From positions 60,462,253 through 60,526,252 of the forward strand of contig CM043959.1 in NCBI GenBank assembly GCA_014529385.2: a stretch of DNA of 64,000 bases. The letters are read 5' to 3'. Numbering within the stretch: position 1 is the first letter of the stretch; every line of letters begins with the position of its first letter. Origin of the DNA: Adiantum capillus-veneris (taxonomy: Eukaryota; Streptophyta; Polypodiopsida; Polypodiales; Pteridaceae). The notes beneath the pieces are model-generated. The model ran no database searches and was not told the DNA's origin. It saw only the letters and a program-made list of their open reading frames with translations. The position numbers and the translations under genes were made by a program. This document shows positions 11,502 through 22,846 of the stretch, piece by piece.

Positions 11502-11639
11502 TTAAATGATCAGTTTAATATGAGAAAATCATTTAGGAGAATTAGATATTGATTATTATGACACACCAAAATTTCTAGACGAGCTGTTGCACTAGAAACA
11601 AATGAGAAGTGGTTGCATCGCTATTACCAACTTTTCTTT

Positions 11640-12170
11640 GAGCAACGGCAAAAACCTGTTCAAATACACATTGTTTAGCGCTCCTTTTACTTGAAAGTGA
11701 CTCCTATAATAGCAACGCACATAATGCATCAAACTTGATAGCTTGAGGGTTTCCTTGGGTCATAAATCTCCAAGTACTAGCACAAGTATAGTAAGAGTTT
11801 GGCAACACGTCAAGAGCAGCCTGTGCACAAGTGTGCTGTCAAAAATAACATCACTTGTAGAAATGAGTTTCTCACTGATATCCTTGATACCAGCAAGAAA
11901 AGTGCCCCATGTCATCTTCCTCTTGCAGAGTCTTTGACTCCAACTTTTTACGCAATGATGCAATTTTAGCCTTAGTGTGACTTGCATAAAGACCAACCAG
12001 AGTATCTCAAGCCTATTTTGTTGATTTTACTGAGCGAGCATGAGGAGAAATGTGATTCACAAATAATGCAATCAATGCAACACATGCTATGTAGCACAAC
12101 TCAAAGAGGACTGTAAGGGACTTGTCTTGCGAAAAATTGCACTTACAAGTAATCTACACAAAAGGATGAA
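11640..12170 (-). pseudogene. Decayed copia gag remnant
   Basis: On the minus strand, interrupted frames give recognisable copia UBN2-type gag pieces: LVGLYASHTKAKIASLRKKL, then EEDDMGTFLAGIKDISEKL, then STLVHRLL and NPQAIKFDAL. Several stops and shifts separate them. With the degenerate PBS at 12480-12491 and a likely LTR start at 12494, this is the 5' end of an old minus-strand copia element. No pol was found to the left. Confidence 0.65.
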
Positions 12171-12171
12171 A

Positions 12172-12420
12172 TTGCCTCCATAGTACTGCCTATAGTGGAA
12201 ACGTGAAATGATCCCAAATCAAAATTGTGCTCACTTGAAGTATTACTCGACTTGCTGATGCTTACCAAAGCTCACTCAAAAGGATGAAATTGCATGCGTA
12301 GTACTGTCTGTAGTGGAAATGGAGGGCAAAATGAGCCCGAATCAAAATTTCGAGCACATCGAGCTCAATTTGATCACTTGAAGTATTACTCGACCTTCTG
12401 ACGCTCACCAAAGCTCACCC
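12172..12420. repeat. Imperfect tandem duplication (~120 bp x2)
   Basis: The AAAGGATGAAATTGC ... TAGTACTG ... TAGTGGAAA ... ACTTGAAGTATTACTCGAC ... ACCAAAGCTCAC series occurs twice (from about 12172 and about 12277). The second unit has an extra ~25 bp. It is in the leader of the copia remnant. Confidence 0.75.
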
Positions 12421-12479
12421 AATTTGGAGAAAGTGAAGGGGGGGGGTTGCTAGTGGCTATGCTCGAGAGGATGCAACCT

Positions 12480-12491
12480 GATCTAATACCA
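12480..12491 (-). other. Degenerate iMet primer-binding site of copia remnant
   Basis: The minus strand reads TGGTATTAGATC, two mismatches from TGGTATCAGAGC. It is next to TGTTGGAATTAGG at 12494, a plausible LTR terminus. Confidence 0.6.
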
Positions 12492-12493
12492 AT

Positions 12494-12887
12494 TGTTGGA
12501 ATTAGGGTTGCCAGAATACACAAAAAACTTGGAGAAGATGAATAAGCTCAAGGCACACAACAGAGAGTGTCTTCCTTAGTGTGCGAAATAGAAAGCCCTA
12601 GATTATTGGGCGTATATACAATGCACGGGGGAAAAAACATCCTATGAGGGAAAAAATGCCCTCGCTGTCCTAAGTGTGTTCACACACATCACTACCACAT
12701 ATATGGTAACACAATTTAGCAATGACCTTCATGCAATACATGTTTTCCTTCCAAGTTCACCGTAATCTTATCTTTCCACAACTTTGGGGCAGTCACTCCT
12801 CAAAAAATTCCTATATCATGTGTGTTGAAGATATAATTTCTTATATCCTAATATATTTGCTATATCTCCATCATGCGTGTCTTCAAA
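12494..12887 (-). repeat. Probable LTR of the copia remnant (outer end undefined)
   Basis: It begins TGTTGG next to the degenerate PBS. The outer boundary could not be set without a second copy. The poly-C tract at 12888 is used here as a provisional limit. Confidence 0.35.
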
Positions 12888-12912
12888 CCCCCCCCCCCCC
12901 CCCCCCCCCCCC
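12888..12912. repeat. Homopolymer C tract (25 bp)
   Basis: 25 consecutive C. Proline-rich open frames across it are an artefact. Length may be unreliable in the assembly. Confidence 0.95.
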
Positions 12913-13164
12913 AACCCTCTAATGTATCCATAAGTATACATTTTCTTGGACATAGAAATCCACTTCGGTTAACCATGTGCTATGGTACATTTTCAAAAGA
13001 CGATTGTCCAATTCGGTTCCACACCATTGTTATGCATCACTATGCAACACAATATGGCTCTTCTTTGTGTTTGTCTTAGCGGTTTACCTTCAAGAAACAT
13101 TGTTACATCATGCACCTTAGCATAAAGATAACAAACATTGTTACTTCCCACTAATATACCACTG

Positions 13165-13370
13165 TAATCTCTGTGGACTATTGATTGGACTAAACATCTA
13201 TGCTATTATGCCATTGCAGTAATATGCAACATTTGTATAACCAACGTGAAATAAACAATGTAATCTTTTTAGAGTCTGGACTATTGAGTGGACTAATTTA
13301 CATTCTATGCTACTATGCCATTGTAATATGCAACATTTGGATAACCCATGTGAAATAAACAAGATAATGC
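13165..13370. repeat. Imperfect tandem duplication (~105 bp x2)
   Basis: GGACTATTGA(T/G)TGGACTAA, then CTATGCTA, ATGCCATTG, ATATGCAACATTTG and GTGAAATAAACAA occur twice in the same order. Confidence 0.7.
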
Positions 13371-15047
13371 AGGGAGACAAAAGAAAAACTAGAGTGGGAT
13401 GCTCATGCATGAGAAAGATTGCGTGTGTAGAGGTGTGCTAAGCAATTGTTAAATTACTTTTCCTTGTGCCAACATAACTAGGCCATGATTCACGATGATA
13501 AACACATACATGTGAAAACCATTGTGAAGAGATTATTCGTCTCACAAAGTTGTTAACATGTAATCTTTATCAACTTAAAATGAAGCAAATTATCCTCTTC
13601 AAAAAGATGTGATTGCTATATGCTAATCACAACTATGAACTTATAATGACATCAAAGATAGGACCATCGTTCCCAAAGTTGGGTGTTCATGGTTCAAAAT
13701 GTATTCTAAACCATGTACAAAGGCCTACTCCACAAAAAGTAAGAGAAGGCTCTAAATCTACATTGATTGATTTCAATCTAATGCAGGAACTTGATTTCTA
13801 CACACAAGTTCACCACTTGCTATATGTCGTTGAAGCTATAACAATTGATGTATATTGATTACTACTATGTTTTTTTGAATTTGAAATTAAGTTGAAAAAA
13901 AAAAGAAAGTACATCCAAAGGTACCCAAGTAAAAGAAAAGGGGGGGGGGGGGACGCTCATCTCAAAGTACAACCAGACCATCTCTACTTACTACTTGGTT
14001 GAAAGCTCCTTGCCAGATGAGATTAGTTCTTTCGATAGATGCATGTAATTGTTCTAGCTATGTGTAATATGCTAGTATTTAAATACCTTGAAAAAGACCA
14101 TTGAGGAGCAATAGGTGCACTTATTCACAAAGCATCTTTTGCTGGAGTCTTTTGCCTCACTAACCACACATTGCAATGGATGGCATGTTTGATGGAAAGG
14201 ATGCACGTAAAGAAGTGTAAGAGAACAAGGGAGGGGTCAAGGTTGCCTTTAAAAAAAATTATAGCTCTTTCATGTCCAAGTGATATGTAGGGGGCAGTGC
14301 AAAGCACAGTAAGTTTTATGACAAAGGATGCTATACATACTTGAAATAGCATATGCTAATATATATATATATTTGCAAGTTGCTTTAGGCTGATACTTTT
14401 ATATGCAAATTGCCCTAAATTAATATTTCTTTCTTTTGTGTAAAGAGATATTTTATCAAGGTATCACCCAAAGGTTACATCTCGAGCTTTCTTAGCCAAA
14501 ACACTTTAATGCAAGTTGCCCTAGCTTAATACTTGGTATGTCCACGTATTCACATGCTGTGACAAAGATTTTTTTGGGTAAAAGAGGAAGGCTTGCTTTT
14601 GGGCACCTGTGAATGAAGCACGTGGGTGTTAGATAACCTCTGAAAAACTGCCAAGTGTAAAGTTGCCAAGTGTAGGGATGATAGGCCAAGGGGATCTTTA
14701 ATCAAAGCTTTTTTAAAATGGATATATAATAAGATTAATCTTCAGCCTAGAAAAGTCAAATCTTCATTCTCCTACATAAAATTTTTGCTAGAAAACCATA
14801 TTTGCACCTTCCCTTTCATGTATCGTTTGCAATTGATAGTTGTCTAATTTGATAGTTGTCTAATTAGATACATACATGATTAACAATTTGGTTTCAATTA
14901 AGGGGGCATCCACACGAGGGGGGATGATTGTTTTCGAGTTATCTTCTTCTCCTTCCACTAATTGCACCTCTTTGAAATGTAGTTAGATTTGCAAAAGTTA
15001 CCCCCTCTCCTCTTTCGCGCGCGTGCATGATCTGTTGTCTCATTAGA

Positions 15048-15181
15048 TGTCTTGTCAATCTCATCTTACTCTTAGCCCCTCCCACGTGGGGGCACCTAAG
15101 TACTCACCATCAAATGTCTTGTCGATCCCATCTTACCTCGTATCCCTTCGTGTGTGGGGGGCATCTAAGTATTCACCATTG
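15048..15181. repeat. Imperfect tandem duplication (~67 bp x2)
   Basis: Two units start ATGTCTTGTC, share CCCATCTTAC-type and GTGGGGGGCA-type segments and end CTAAGTA(C/T)TCACCAT. Confidence 0.75.
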
Positions 15182-16600
15182 TTTGCAAAATTTAAGATTT
15201 ATGGTGATTATGTCCAAGGGAGCTGGCTTGGTTGTTTGAGCATTCATCCTTGGTGACCAGAGTCAAGTGACCCGTTGGCGTTCAGGGACGTACTTTGTCA
15301 CCTCGAACGGGAGTTCAACGATTTTCCAAAAGAAGAAGAAGATTTATGGTGATTATAGAAAGTGCCCAATTGAATATTGGAAGATAAAGGTGATGTGTAC
15401 TTACTTAAGACCAAATTATCACATCGCTATTGACATTTCTTTAGCTTTCATATGTTATGTTTTTATGAAGGGTGGACATGCGACAACATCTAGAGAGGCA
15501 AGAACTAGGAAGACCCTGATTGAGCCTAGATTTAGCTCCTCAGACTCACCCTAATTCCAATTAGCTACCATCCTATCTCTATTTTGGGATGTAGTTGACA
15601 TTGAATGTGGGCTTTTGTGTCCACTGATAAGAATCACCCTAACTTCAAGATTTTGGTTGGTTTCGAATTGAAGCTTATATAATCATGACACAAAACCCAT
15701 TTTGACAAAAGTTAAGTCCCTTCTTGTAACTATTAACTTTTTATCTACATTGGACCCTTAAAGGATTGTCCACCCCTTGAGAGTCCATTCTCTTTTGGGT
15801 GGTCTATGGTGAAACTTGAACACATAGCCTTTTGTAGATATGCTATGCTTTGCCAAATAGTTTGATCCTAGTATTGATCTTAATTGAGTCTGAAGGACAG
15901 CCAATTTATTTGGGTGGTCACAGTAATTTGTTTTTATAAATCTGATCTATGTTTTGTTGAGGTGGATTTGACTTAAAGCTGAGTCCTCCCATGTGTTTAG
16001 GAAATTAGTGGTATTTAAAAGTATGTGTCACACTTATGTGCTTCCCTTAAAGTAAGATTAAGGGAAAATTTCCTCAACTCTTAAGTGATGCAACTAATGC
16101 AAGTCTACAAGATTATAGCTATGACTAACCAACAAAAAAATTATACTTTTGGCTTCCCTTTATGTAGGTGGTTGCCACGACCACCTTCTCCCCACCTCTA
16201 GATAAATCCTACCTAAAAGAAATCATAGCAAATTCGGTATTTTGCATAGTTTAGAGGTAATACCACTAATACGCTTGATGGAGTATGACCCTGCCCTTAG
16301 CTCCAAGCTCATAAAAAAGTTACCTCCTACAAAAAGACTCTTGATAGATATGGGTCACACTATGGTTTTGCATAGGCTATGCTTTGTCACAAGCAAACAG
16401 AATACTTGAGCAAAAGGCGTAAACAGACAAAAGCGGTTCCACAGACGAGAAAAAAATGGGTGACATTGGCGGACTATTCTGAATCATTCAATATTTTTTT
16501 AAAAAAATAATTTACCAATTTTGACCAAAAAATGCCAGTCTTTTATGATATTCGAACTTGAGGTGAGAGTTTGGTAAAGTGGGTGTGTATCTTATATAGG

Positions 16601-17465
16601 GAGAAAATCAAATATCTCTACAAAGTAATAATATTTATCTACTCTTTTATAATATCTTTACTTTCCGCTCTTACAGGCAAGGCACACTGGCCTCTTTGCT
16701 GCTGCTGCTTGTCCTCCCCCTCTCGCATCTGCGTTGGTAGCCCCACGCTTGGACCGCCATAGCCAGCTTTTCTTTTCTGCTTTTTGTAAAAGCTATTATC
16801 TGCACAACCCATTTCTTGCTTTCCCTCAGACAGGTACTTTTCCTCCTGCCACCCTCGCTTCTGCGTGTTTTTTCACCTTCCTTCTCTTAACGGAGCACTC
16901 GCAAAATCCCCATTTAGCCTAAGCCTTTCATAGCTCCGTTCTTCTCCCTTCTTCTTCTCGTGGGTTTTTCCATTTTCATTTTTTGAGGTGGGTTTTTTCT
17001 TGATCCGGTTTTTCCATCTCTTTTCCATTTTGCGCGAGCCCTCCTGTTGAACTCTTCTCGCCTCCTGTGTGCATGCAAGCCATAGAAGGCATTGCTTGCA
17101 ACCTTTCTCTAGTCTCTCGTAACGCGCAGAAAAAACTTACTCGATGAGGCAGTTACGTTCAGACTTACACGGCCTGCGCACTTTTTTTTTGCGAAGACGA
17201 AGCTCCATCTGAGCTCCATTCTCTGCAGAGCGTTTTACCACGACTCTCCGAGTTCATGAAGACCGTGACAACATAACGCAGTTGCTTTTCTGTTTTTAAC
17301 CTCCCTTTTTCAGCGTCACAATAGCTGCTGCGGTTGCATTGCGCTGCGTTTCAGTTTGATGAAAGCGAAACTGTCTTTTTTCTGATTGTTTTTCCCAAAA
17401 CATCTACATTTGCTTCGGGGCAAGAAGCTGGTTTCCCTCCCACCGCAGGGAAACACCAAGAAACC
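16601..17465 (+). promoter_or_regulatory. Upstream/5' leader region of the invertase gene
   Basis: A pyrimidine-rich stretch directly precedes the invertase coding region and contains no other coding signal. I see no single convincing TATA box, so the transcription start is not assigned. An upstream in-frame ATG at 17334 would add 44 residues. Confidence 0.4.
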
Positions 17466-19488
17466 ATGCCTTCCAATGTGTTGGCTGAAAGGCTGCTCGA
17501 TGCTTTAGAGCATGCAAATGGTTTTCCTGACAAAAATGGAGAGGTGGATGCATTTAGATATGTGGACATGAAGCCCAGGCTACTTCACCTAAACACACAC
17601 AGATCCTGTGAGGAGAAGACCTTTGTGGATGTAGTAGGAGAGATCTCTGCACGCATAAGGAGCACAGATCATTTGGATGTCATTTTGTCTCCAAGCATCA
17701 GATCCTCTACAAACACTCCGCGGTCAGCAACATTTCATCCGTCCCACTTTGAGCCGCACCCCATGCTCACTGATGCATGGGACGCACTAAGGAAATCTTT
17801 GGTCTACTTTCGAGGAATGCCTGTTGGGACCATAGCTGCATTGGATCCTACTGAAGACTCGCTCAACTATAATCAGGTTACCTAAAATTCTTCTTTCTGC
17901 ATGAATGTCTATGCCTGTGTTTACAAACTTTTTCTCAAAGAGTGTGCATTTGTGTGTGTCTGGGCAGTAAAGTTTAATTTTTACAGGTATGTAGTGAATG
18001 GTCTTTGTTCTAAGAGTGAATTGTGTGTTATGTGCATGTGCACATCTGCTGCTTCACGGACACACCACACAAGGTTGCTGGGGTTTCTTCTTGTATATGC
18101 GTGCATTCTGATTTCATCCGTCTACACTAGTTAGCTTAATGTATGTCAGGATAATTTCTTTTGTGGTGTTCGTGCACTTTATGTTATGTGCGTTATGGGC
18201 CATTGTGGTTCCCTATTTCTACTCGCCGTTTCACATTCAGGAACTGGGTTACCTTGTACCAAGGCTCTTTTGTCTAAAGAAATTTTCTTTCATTACTTGA
18301 TGTATCTTCTGCTACAGCTTGTATGTTTGAAGACTATTTCTGTGAAGTGTAGCGAATGTGTCATTAAGCTGCCTGCTTGGTGTAATGCCAGGTGTTTGTG
18401 AGAGATTTCTTCCCAAGTGCGTTGGCATTTCTCATGAATGGGGAACCTGAGATTGTCAAAAATTTTCTGATTAAAACTCTACGATTGCAAGCACTAACCA
18501 AGCAGATAGATAATTTTACTCTGGGGGCGGGGGTTATGCCAGCCAGTTTCAAAGTTCTCCATGATGCCAACCGCAACACAGACACTATGATTGCTGATTT
18601 TGGAGAAAGTGCAATCGGCAGAGTGGCTCCAGTTGATTCAGGGTTTTGGTGGATTATTCTTTTACGGGCATACACCAAGTCTACTGGGGACCATTCACTT
18701 GCAGATTTACCTGACTTCCAGCGCGGAATGCGTCTTATTCTTTCTTTGTGTCTTTCGGAAGGTTTTGATACATTTCCAACTCTATTATGTGCAGATGGTT
18801 GCTGCATGGTGGACCGCAGAATGGTATGCTGTGCTTCGTGTTTGAGACTTATTAATTCCTTATGTAGTGAATGGCCTCAAACTACTGCTAAGGTTAATCT
18901 TCAGAATTTTAAATTATCGTCTCTTGCAGGGAATTTATGGTTATCCTGTTGAAATACAAACTCTTTTCTTCTTGGCACTTAGGTGTGCTCGAGTTCTCCT
19001 CAAGCCTGAAGGAGGTGGTAAGGAGTTTATTGAGCGCATTGACAAGCGCTTACATGCTCTCAGTTTCCACATGAGAGAGTACTTTTGGCTTGACTTTCCA
19101 CAGCTCAACAATATTTACAGATACAAGACAGAGGAGTATTCTCATACAGCTGTCAATAAGTTTAATGTGATACCAGATTCCATTCCTGATTGGGTGTTTG
19201 ATTTTATGCCCATGAAAGGTGGCTACTTTATAGGGAATGTCAGCCCTGCACGTATGGATTTCAGGTGGTTCTGTGTTGGTAACTGTGTTGCAATACTATC
19301 ATCTTTGGCAACTCCAGAGCAGGAGGCTGCCATCATGGACCTTTTTGAAGAAAGATGGGAGGATCTTGTTGGAGAGATGCCTCTTAAAGTTGCTTATCCT
19401 GCTTTGGAAAACCATGAGTGGAGAATTGTGACTGGATGTGATCCAAAGAACACGCGGTGGAGCTACCATAATGGAGGGTCTTGGCCAG
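17466..19488 (+). CDS. Alkaline/neutral invertase (GH100), exons 1-3, 3' end missing
   Basis: It hydrolyses sucrose to glucose and fructose; plant members of this type act in the cytosol, plastids or mitochondria. Exons: 17466-17876 (137 codons), 18392-18823 (144) and 18930-19488 (186 plus one base), all with GT-AG junctions that join in phase. Conserved blocks include [92 protein letters not shown] and [19 protein letters not shown]. Asp219 (DSGFWW) and Glu444 (HEWR) align, by recall, with the catalytic Asp188/Glu414 of cyanobacterial InvA. The start at 17466 has an A at -3. The N-terminus shows no clear transit peptide, which favours a cytosolic form. Family members usually continue ~90-100 residues beyond GGSWP; that final exon is not seen in the window. 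Confidence 0.93.
17877..18391 (+). other. Invertase intron 1 (515 bp)
   Basis: Donor CAG|GTTACC after NYNQ, acceptor GCCAG|GTGTTT before VFVRDF. Joining the exons restores the conserved N-Y-x-Q-V-F-V-R-D-F block. Confidence 0.9.
18824..18929 (+). other. Invertase intron 2 (106 bp)
   Basis: Donor ATG|GTATGC and acceptor TTGCAG|GGAATT. Removing it joins DRRM to [10 protein letters not shown], a universally conserved block in the family. Confidence 0.92.
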
Positions 19489-20238
19489 GTAAAATTGTTA
19501 TTCTGAGGCATAGTGCAAAATAGTTTTTATGTGAATATAAGCAAATGCTTATGTTTCTGTGCTTAATGCTCTCATGTTTGTGATTTCGCATTTTACACGA
19601 GCTGCTTTAGACTTTATTATGGGTGAATATGTAAAGTATGCTTAGCTGACAAAGGTACCACTATCGCAGCCTTTGAGATGTTTTAGCCCTTAAGAGGGGG
19701 TGACACCTTGGGTCGTGTGTCAATTGCTGGTTACGTTAATCAGTAGAAACTGTAGCTCAGCCTTGACATTTTACGTGTGCTTGGAAGATTTTGGTTCATT
19801 GATCTTGATAAGTATGAGAGAAGGGATTTACTAGCCTTTGTCAAAGAATGCTCCTTTTGCTTGTCTTTGCTGTAGTAAGTGTGGATCTTCTCAATCCGTT
19901 TTTCTTGTCAAAGAGTACTCCTTTTGCTCATCTTTGCTGGGGCCTTGTGAGCCAACTTGCCTAGTCTAGTTAAAGTAAGAAAAATTGGTCAACTAATTGT
20001 GATGCTTGTGCAAAAAACGATCACGTTTTGGTTATCTCAGCTCTTGTTGAACAAGAATGACGCGAGTCGAGAGTCTAGTGTAAGTCAATTGCTTGTACAA
20101 AAAAGAAGATGGCATATGGTTAACTCAATTTCTATTGAGCAAGAATTGGAGGCCTTGCACTCTTGTTAGCAGAGTTTGTTGCCCTGTAGAGCTTGTGTAC
20201 ACTCTCTCTCCATCTTCTCTCTTGTGTTTCTCTCTCCT
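19489..20238 (+). other. Start of invertase terminal intron, or gene truncation point
   Basis: The coding sequence stops at CCAG|GTAAAATT, a good donor at a junction I recall as an intron site in plant homologues. No downstream exon coding the expected VLLW...TAAC or PEYYDGK-type blocks was seen here or further right. The 750 bp before the first gypsy LTR hold nothing recognisable. Confidence 0.6.
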
Positions 20239-20940
20239 TGTAATGGGAGGGCACCATGTGCCAACAGAAAAGAACAGACTGAACAGACTTAGACGCGTCA
20301 AAACAACTAAACTGAAAGAGAGACACTGCACACAAGACACGGAGTGGCGGAGTTCCACCCCAAGAGACCGATGGCCCACACCATGGCGTCCCTTTCGGGA
20401 TTTCTTTACATTGCTTCAACTCAATACATCACCGACACCACTGCCTTGCATCTCCACACGGAAGCATGCGAGAGAGTGAGCCCTTGGCACATATTTAAAG
20501 GCCCCTTGGCCATCAAAAGCAGTTTACATGAAAAGCAGCTTATCCAAAAGCATTTGGTTCCAAAACTGGTGCCCAAAAGCCACTAACGTAATTTGCAAAT
20601 AATTCGTACAATTGCCACGTTAGTAGCGTAAAACGCGGGTGTCTATAGAGCGTCATGTCATCAGCATGTCAGTGCAATTTGCAGAAGATCCGTACAACAA
20701 CCACTTTATCATTTATTTACGCAAATTATTTATGTTAGTGTCCGCTTTACTCTAGGCCCTTTCGGACGGGGTCCCATAAGTTGTTGGGGGTTAGGATTTT
20801 AATCCTAACCCTTTCTGTAATACTTAGGCTACTCGGCGAGGAACTGTAAGTTGGTGAGAACTTTGTCTTCTTCAGCTTCTACTAGGGTTTAGGACCATTG
20901 GCTAGGATTTGCAAGTGCTTGACACGTCAACAGTTTGTCA
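20239..20940 (-). repeat. 3' LTR of D1 (702 bp)
   Basis: Plus strand begins TGTAATGGGAGG and ends CAGTTTGTCA. It is followed on its internal side by a polypurine tract. It carries the shared LTR motif (CGTCCCTTTCGGGATTTC) near 20388 and a TAGGGTTTAGG telobox near 20883. Confidence 0.85.
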
Positions 20941-20960
20941 TCCCCCCTCCTTGAAAGAAG
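20941..20960 (-). other. Polypurine tract of D1
   Basis: The minus strand reads CTTTCAAGGAGGGGGGA directly before the LTR. Confidence 0.8.
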
Positions 20961-21471
20961 AGTAATCATCTGCGATTACATCTGCAAAACAACTCAAGTT
21001 AGTTCAAAAATATCCGAGGGTCATTCTGAGGGTCGGTTCAATTTTCTCATTCCATATCGAAGCTCTTAATACTTTGGCACAGTAAAATTAGTCATCACAC
21101 CCACATTGCACTGATCTGTAACGGGTGTCTCGATGCACTAAATTTACATACATAGGCAATCTCACCCAATCAGGAATACTTAGTGATTGGCACATTACAA
21201 TGCAACACAGATGCTTACATATATATGTTACAAGGCATAAAAACATATAGTTGCTGATGAACACCCCCCTGCTCGCAAATAAATATTCCGGTCTGGCCCA
21301 TGAGTTGTTCAAGAACCCCTCATCACTCCTCCCGCAAATAATCTAAAGAGTTCCGGGCCATGAGATATAGAGGTCTTTACAACCACACGCTCCACAGGCC
21401 GCAGCATGCGTCGCTTGGAGATGCTGAGAGTAACCAGTGCTCATACTATATCCTACTTAATATTCCCTCGG
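20961..21471 (-). other. D1 3' untranslated region, left part
   Basis: Non-coding. It matches the corresponding region of D2 (51140-51240), including a CTCATGGCCCGG motif, and continues at 32523 beyond the nested insertions. Confidence 0.65.
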
Positions 21472-21746
21472 TGTCACAAACTGATGACATGCCACTACTG
21501 ACATGGCAGTAGGGTCAGCACAACATTACGAATTTTTGAAGATTGCGCTGTCATGTTGACATGACAGTTGTACGGACCTCCGCATTTTGCGTTGAAATGC
21601 CACGTGACAGGCTATATGGAATTCTGTAATTTGCATTGGCTGCTTTTTGGCAGTTGTTTGGACCAGATGCTTTTGGAACAAGTTGCTTTTGAGTTCAACT
21701 GCTTTTGGGGCTTTGCTTTTGGCATCCCTTGTAAATTTATAAGAGC
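21472..21746 (+). repeat. Solo LTR F, left segment
   Basis: Begins TGTCACAAACTGATGACATG. It is interrupted at 21746 by element B and resumes at 32272. Flanks CTCGG (left) and CCCGG (right of 32522) look like a target duplication with one mismatch. Confidence 0.8.
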
Positions 21747-22201
21747 TGTAACAGACTTGGGCACCCCAAGTCTAGAATTTGTTGCGACACAAGAGAGATT
21801 CACTGGAAATACTTTACAACTTATATATATATATATATATATTTGGTTAAATCTTGAGCAAAGTACAACACCCGTCGGGGACCTTCGCTCTCAGACTTTG
21901 CGTCCAGATGCTCTGAGAAGTGAGGCCCTTAGGGCTTATTTATTCTTACAAGGGATGCCAAAAGCAGAGCCCTAAAAGCAGTTAAACTCAAAAGCAAAGT
22001 ATTCCCAAAAGCAACTGTCTCAAAATCTACCAGTAAAAGCAATCAACACAAAAAGCAGAATTCCGTACAATCTACCACGTCAGCAGTGCAAATTACAGAT
22101 GTTAGCACTGTACTGCCACGTCACTGATTTCGTATGGCTTGTCAGCGTCAAGCGTGTCAGTGGAAAGTCCGGTGGTCTTGTCATATCATCACTTTGTGAC
22201 A
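21747..22201 (-). repeat. 3' LTR of element B (455 bp)
   Basis: Plus strand TGTAACAGAC ... CTTTGTGACA. It includes a TA microsatellite (about 21822-21841) and the conserved GCGTCCAGATGCTCTGAGA hairpin arm near 21900. It lacks the ~80-bp segment with the CCGAAAGGGGCGCC motif that is present in the 5' LTR. Confidence 0.88.
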
Positions 22202-22846
22202 TACCCTCCTCTTGAAAGAATTGTAATCGCCCTCGATTACGCCTACAAAACAAACAGAGGCCATAAACCAATTAGTAGACACTGACTCTAAGTACCGACG
22301 CACTAGACAATACGAATCTAGCACTTGCACAAAGACGACTCAGTCAGTGCATATTCACATCACTTCACATGACATCACAGGACATCACATGACAAATAAA
22401 TCACAAAAAAAATTTATTCCAAATCTGAGACCATGACTGCCAGAAATGTATTTAGTAATTGCATCTCGATCCATCCCGTACCTCACTGATGTTGGATTAA
22501 CTAATCCCATACTGCGGTCATGTCTATAGAGATTTTTGATTCAAGCACTGTCGTGTGCGAGTAATCATTCGCCTCAAGCATTGTCGTGCGCGAGAAATCA
22601 TTTTCGGGGATCCCAAGCCGAAGTACTTCTCTCATAAAGTCATTCAGCAGAATACTATCATTCCATCAGTATCTTTGAAACCCAAAGGGAACTCAATGTG
22701 CAAGGAGTGGAGTAACTCCCTTCTTGTGCAGTCCTGCTTGCACCAGATTCAACCCGTTGATCTGTGGGAACTTCTTGGAATAGCCATTCCTAGACCAAAA
22801 GCATCGAGGTAAAGTTCCAATTCCGAGGAGTATCTGGTAGGTCCTC
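22202..22846 (-). other. Element B PPT and 3' untranslated region
   Basis: The minus strand shows CTTTCAAGAGGAGGGTA next to the LTR, and the block GTAATCGAGGGC also seen before the 3' LTR of element C (40329). Short CATGACATCACAGGACATCAC-type repeats lie at about 22360-22395. It ends at the element A insertion; TCCTC at 22842-22846 is the target duplication. Confidence 0.75.

Larger units (their letters stand above)
12913..16600. other. Unassigned intergenic DNA with local duplications
   Basis: No open frame here resembles a protein I recognise. Visible structure: an imperfect ~105-bp tandem duplication (about 13165-13370, sharing ATGCCATTG and ATATGCAACATTTG), a G homopolymer (13940-13952) and an imperfect ~67-bp duplication (15048-15181). 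The remainder is AT-rich, non-coding, and may be old TE debris. Confidence 0.6.

Noticed and set aside
12722-13079. Proline-rich small proteins around 12880
   Set aside because: Produced by a 25-bp C homopolymer.
17334-17465. Upstream in-frame ATG of the invertase as the true start with a targeting peptide
   Set aside because: The 44 extra residues are not clearly a transit peptide and lie in a pyrimidine-rich leader. The ATG at 17466 has a better context, though the longer form cannot be excluded.
18364-18807. 147-codon minus-strand frame
   Set aside because: Antisense shadow of invertase exon 2.
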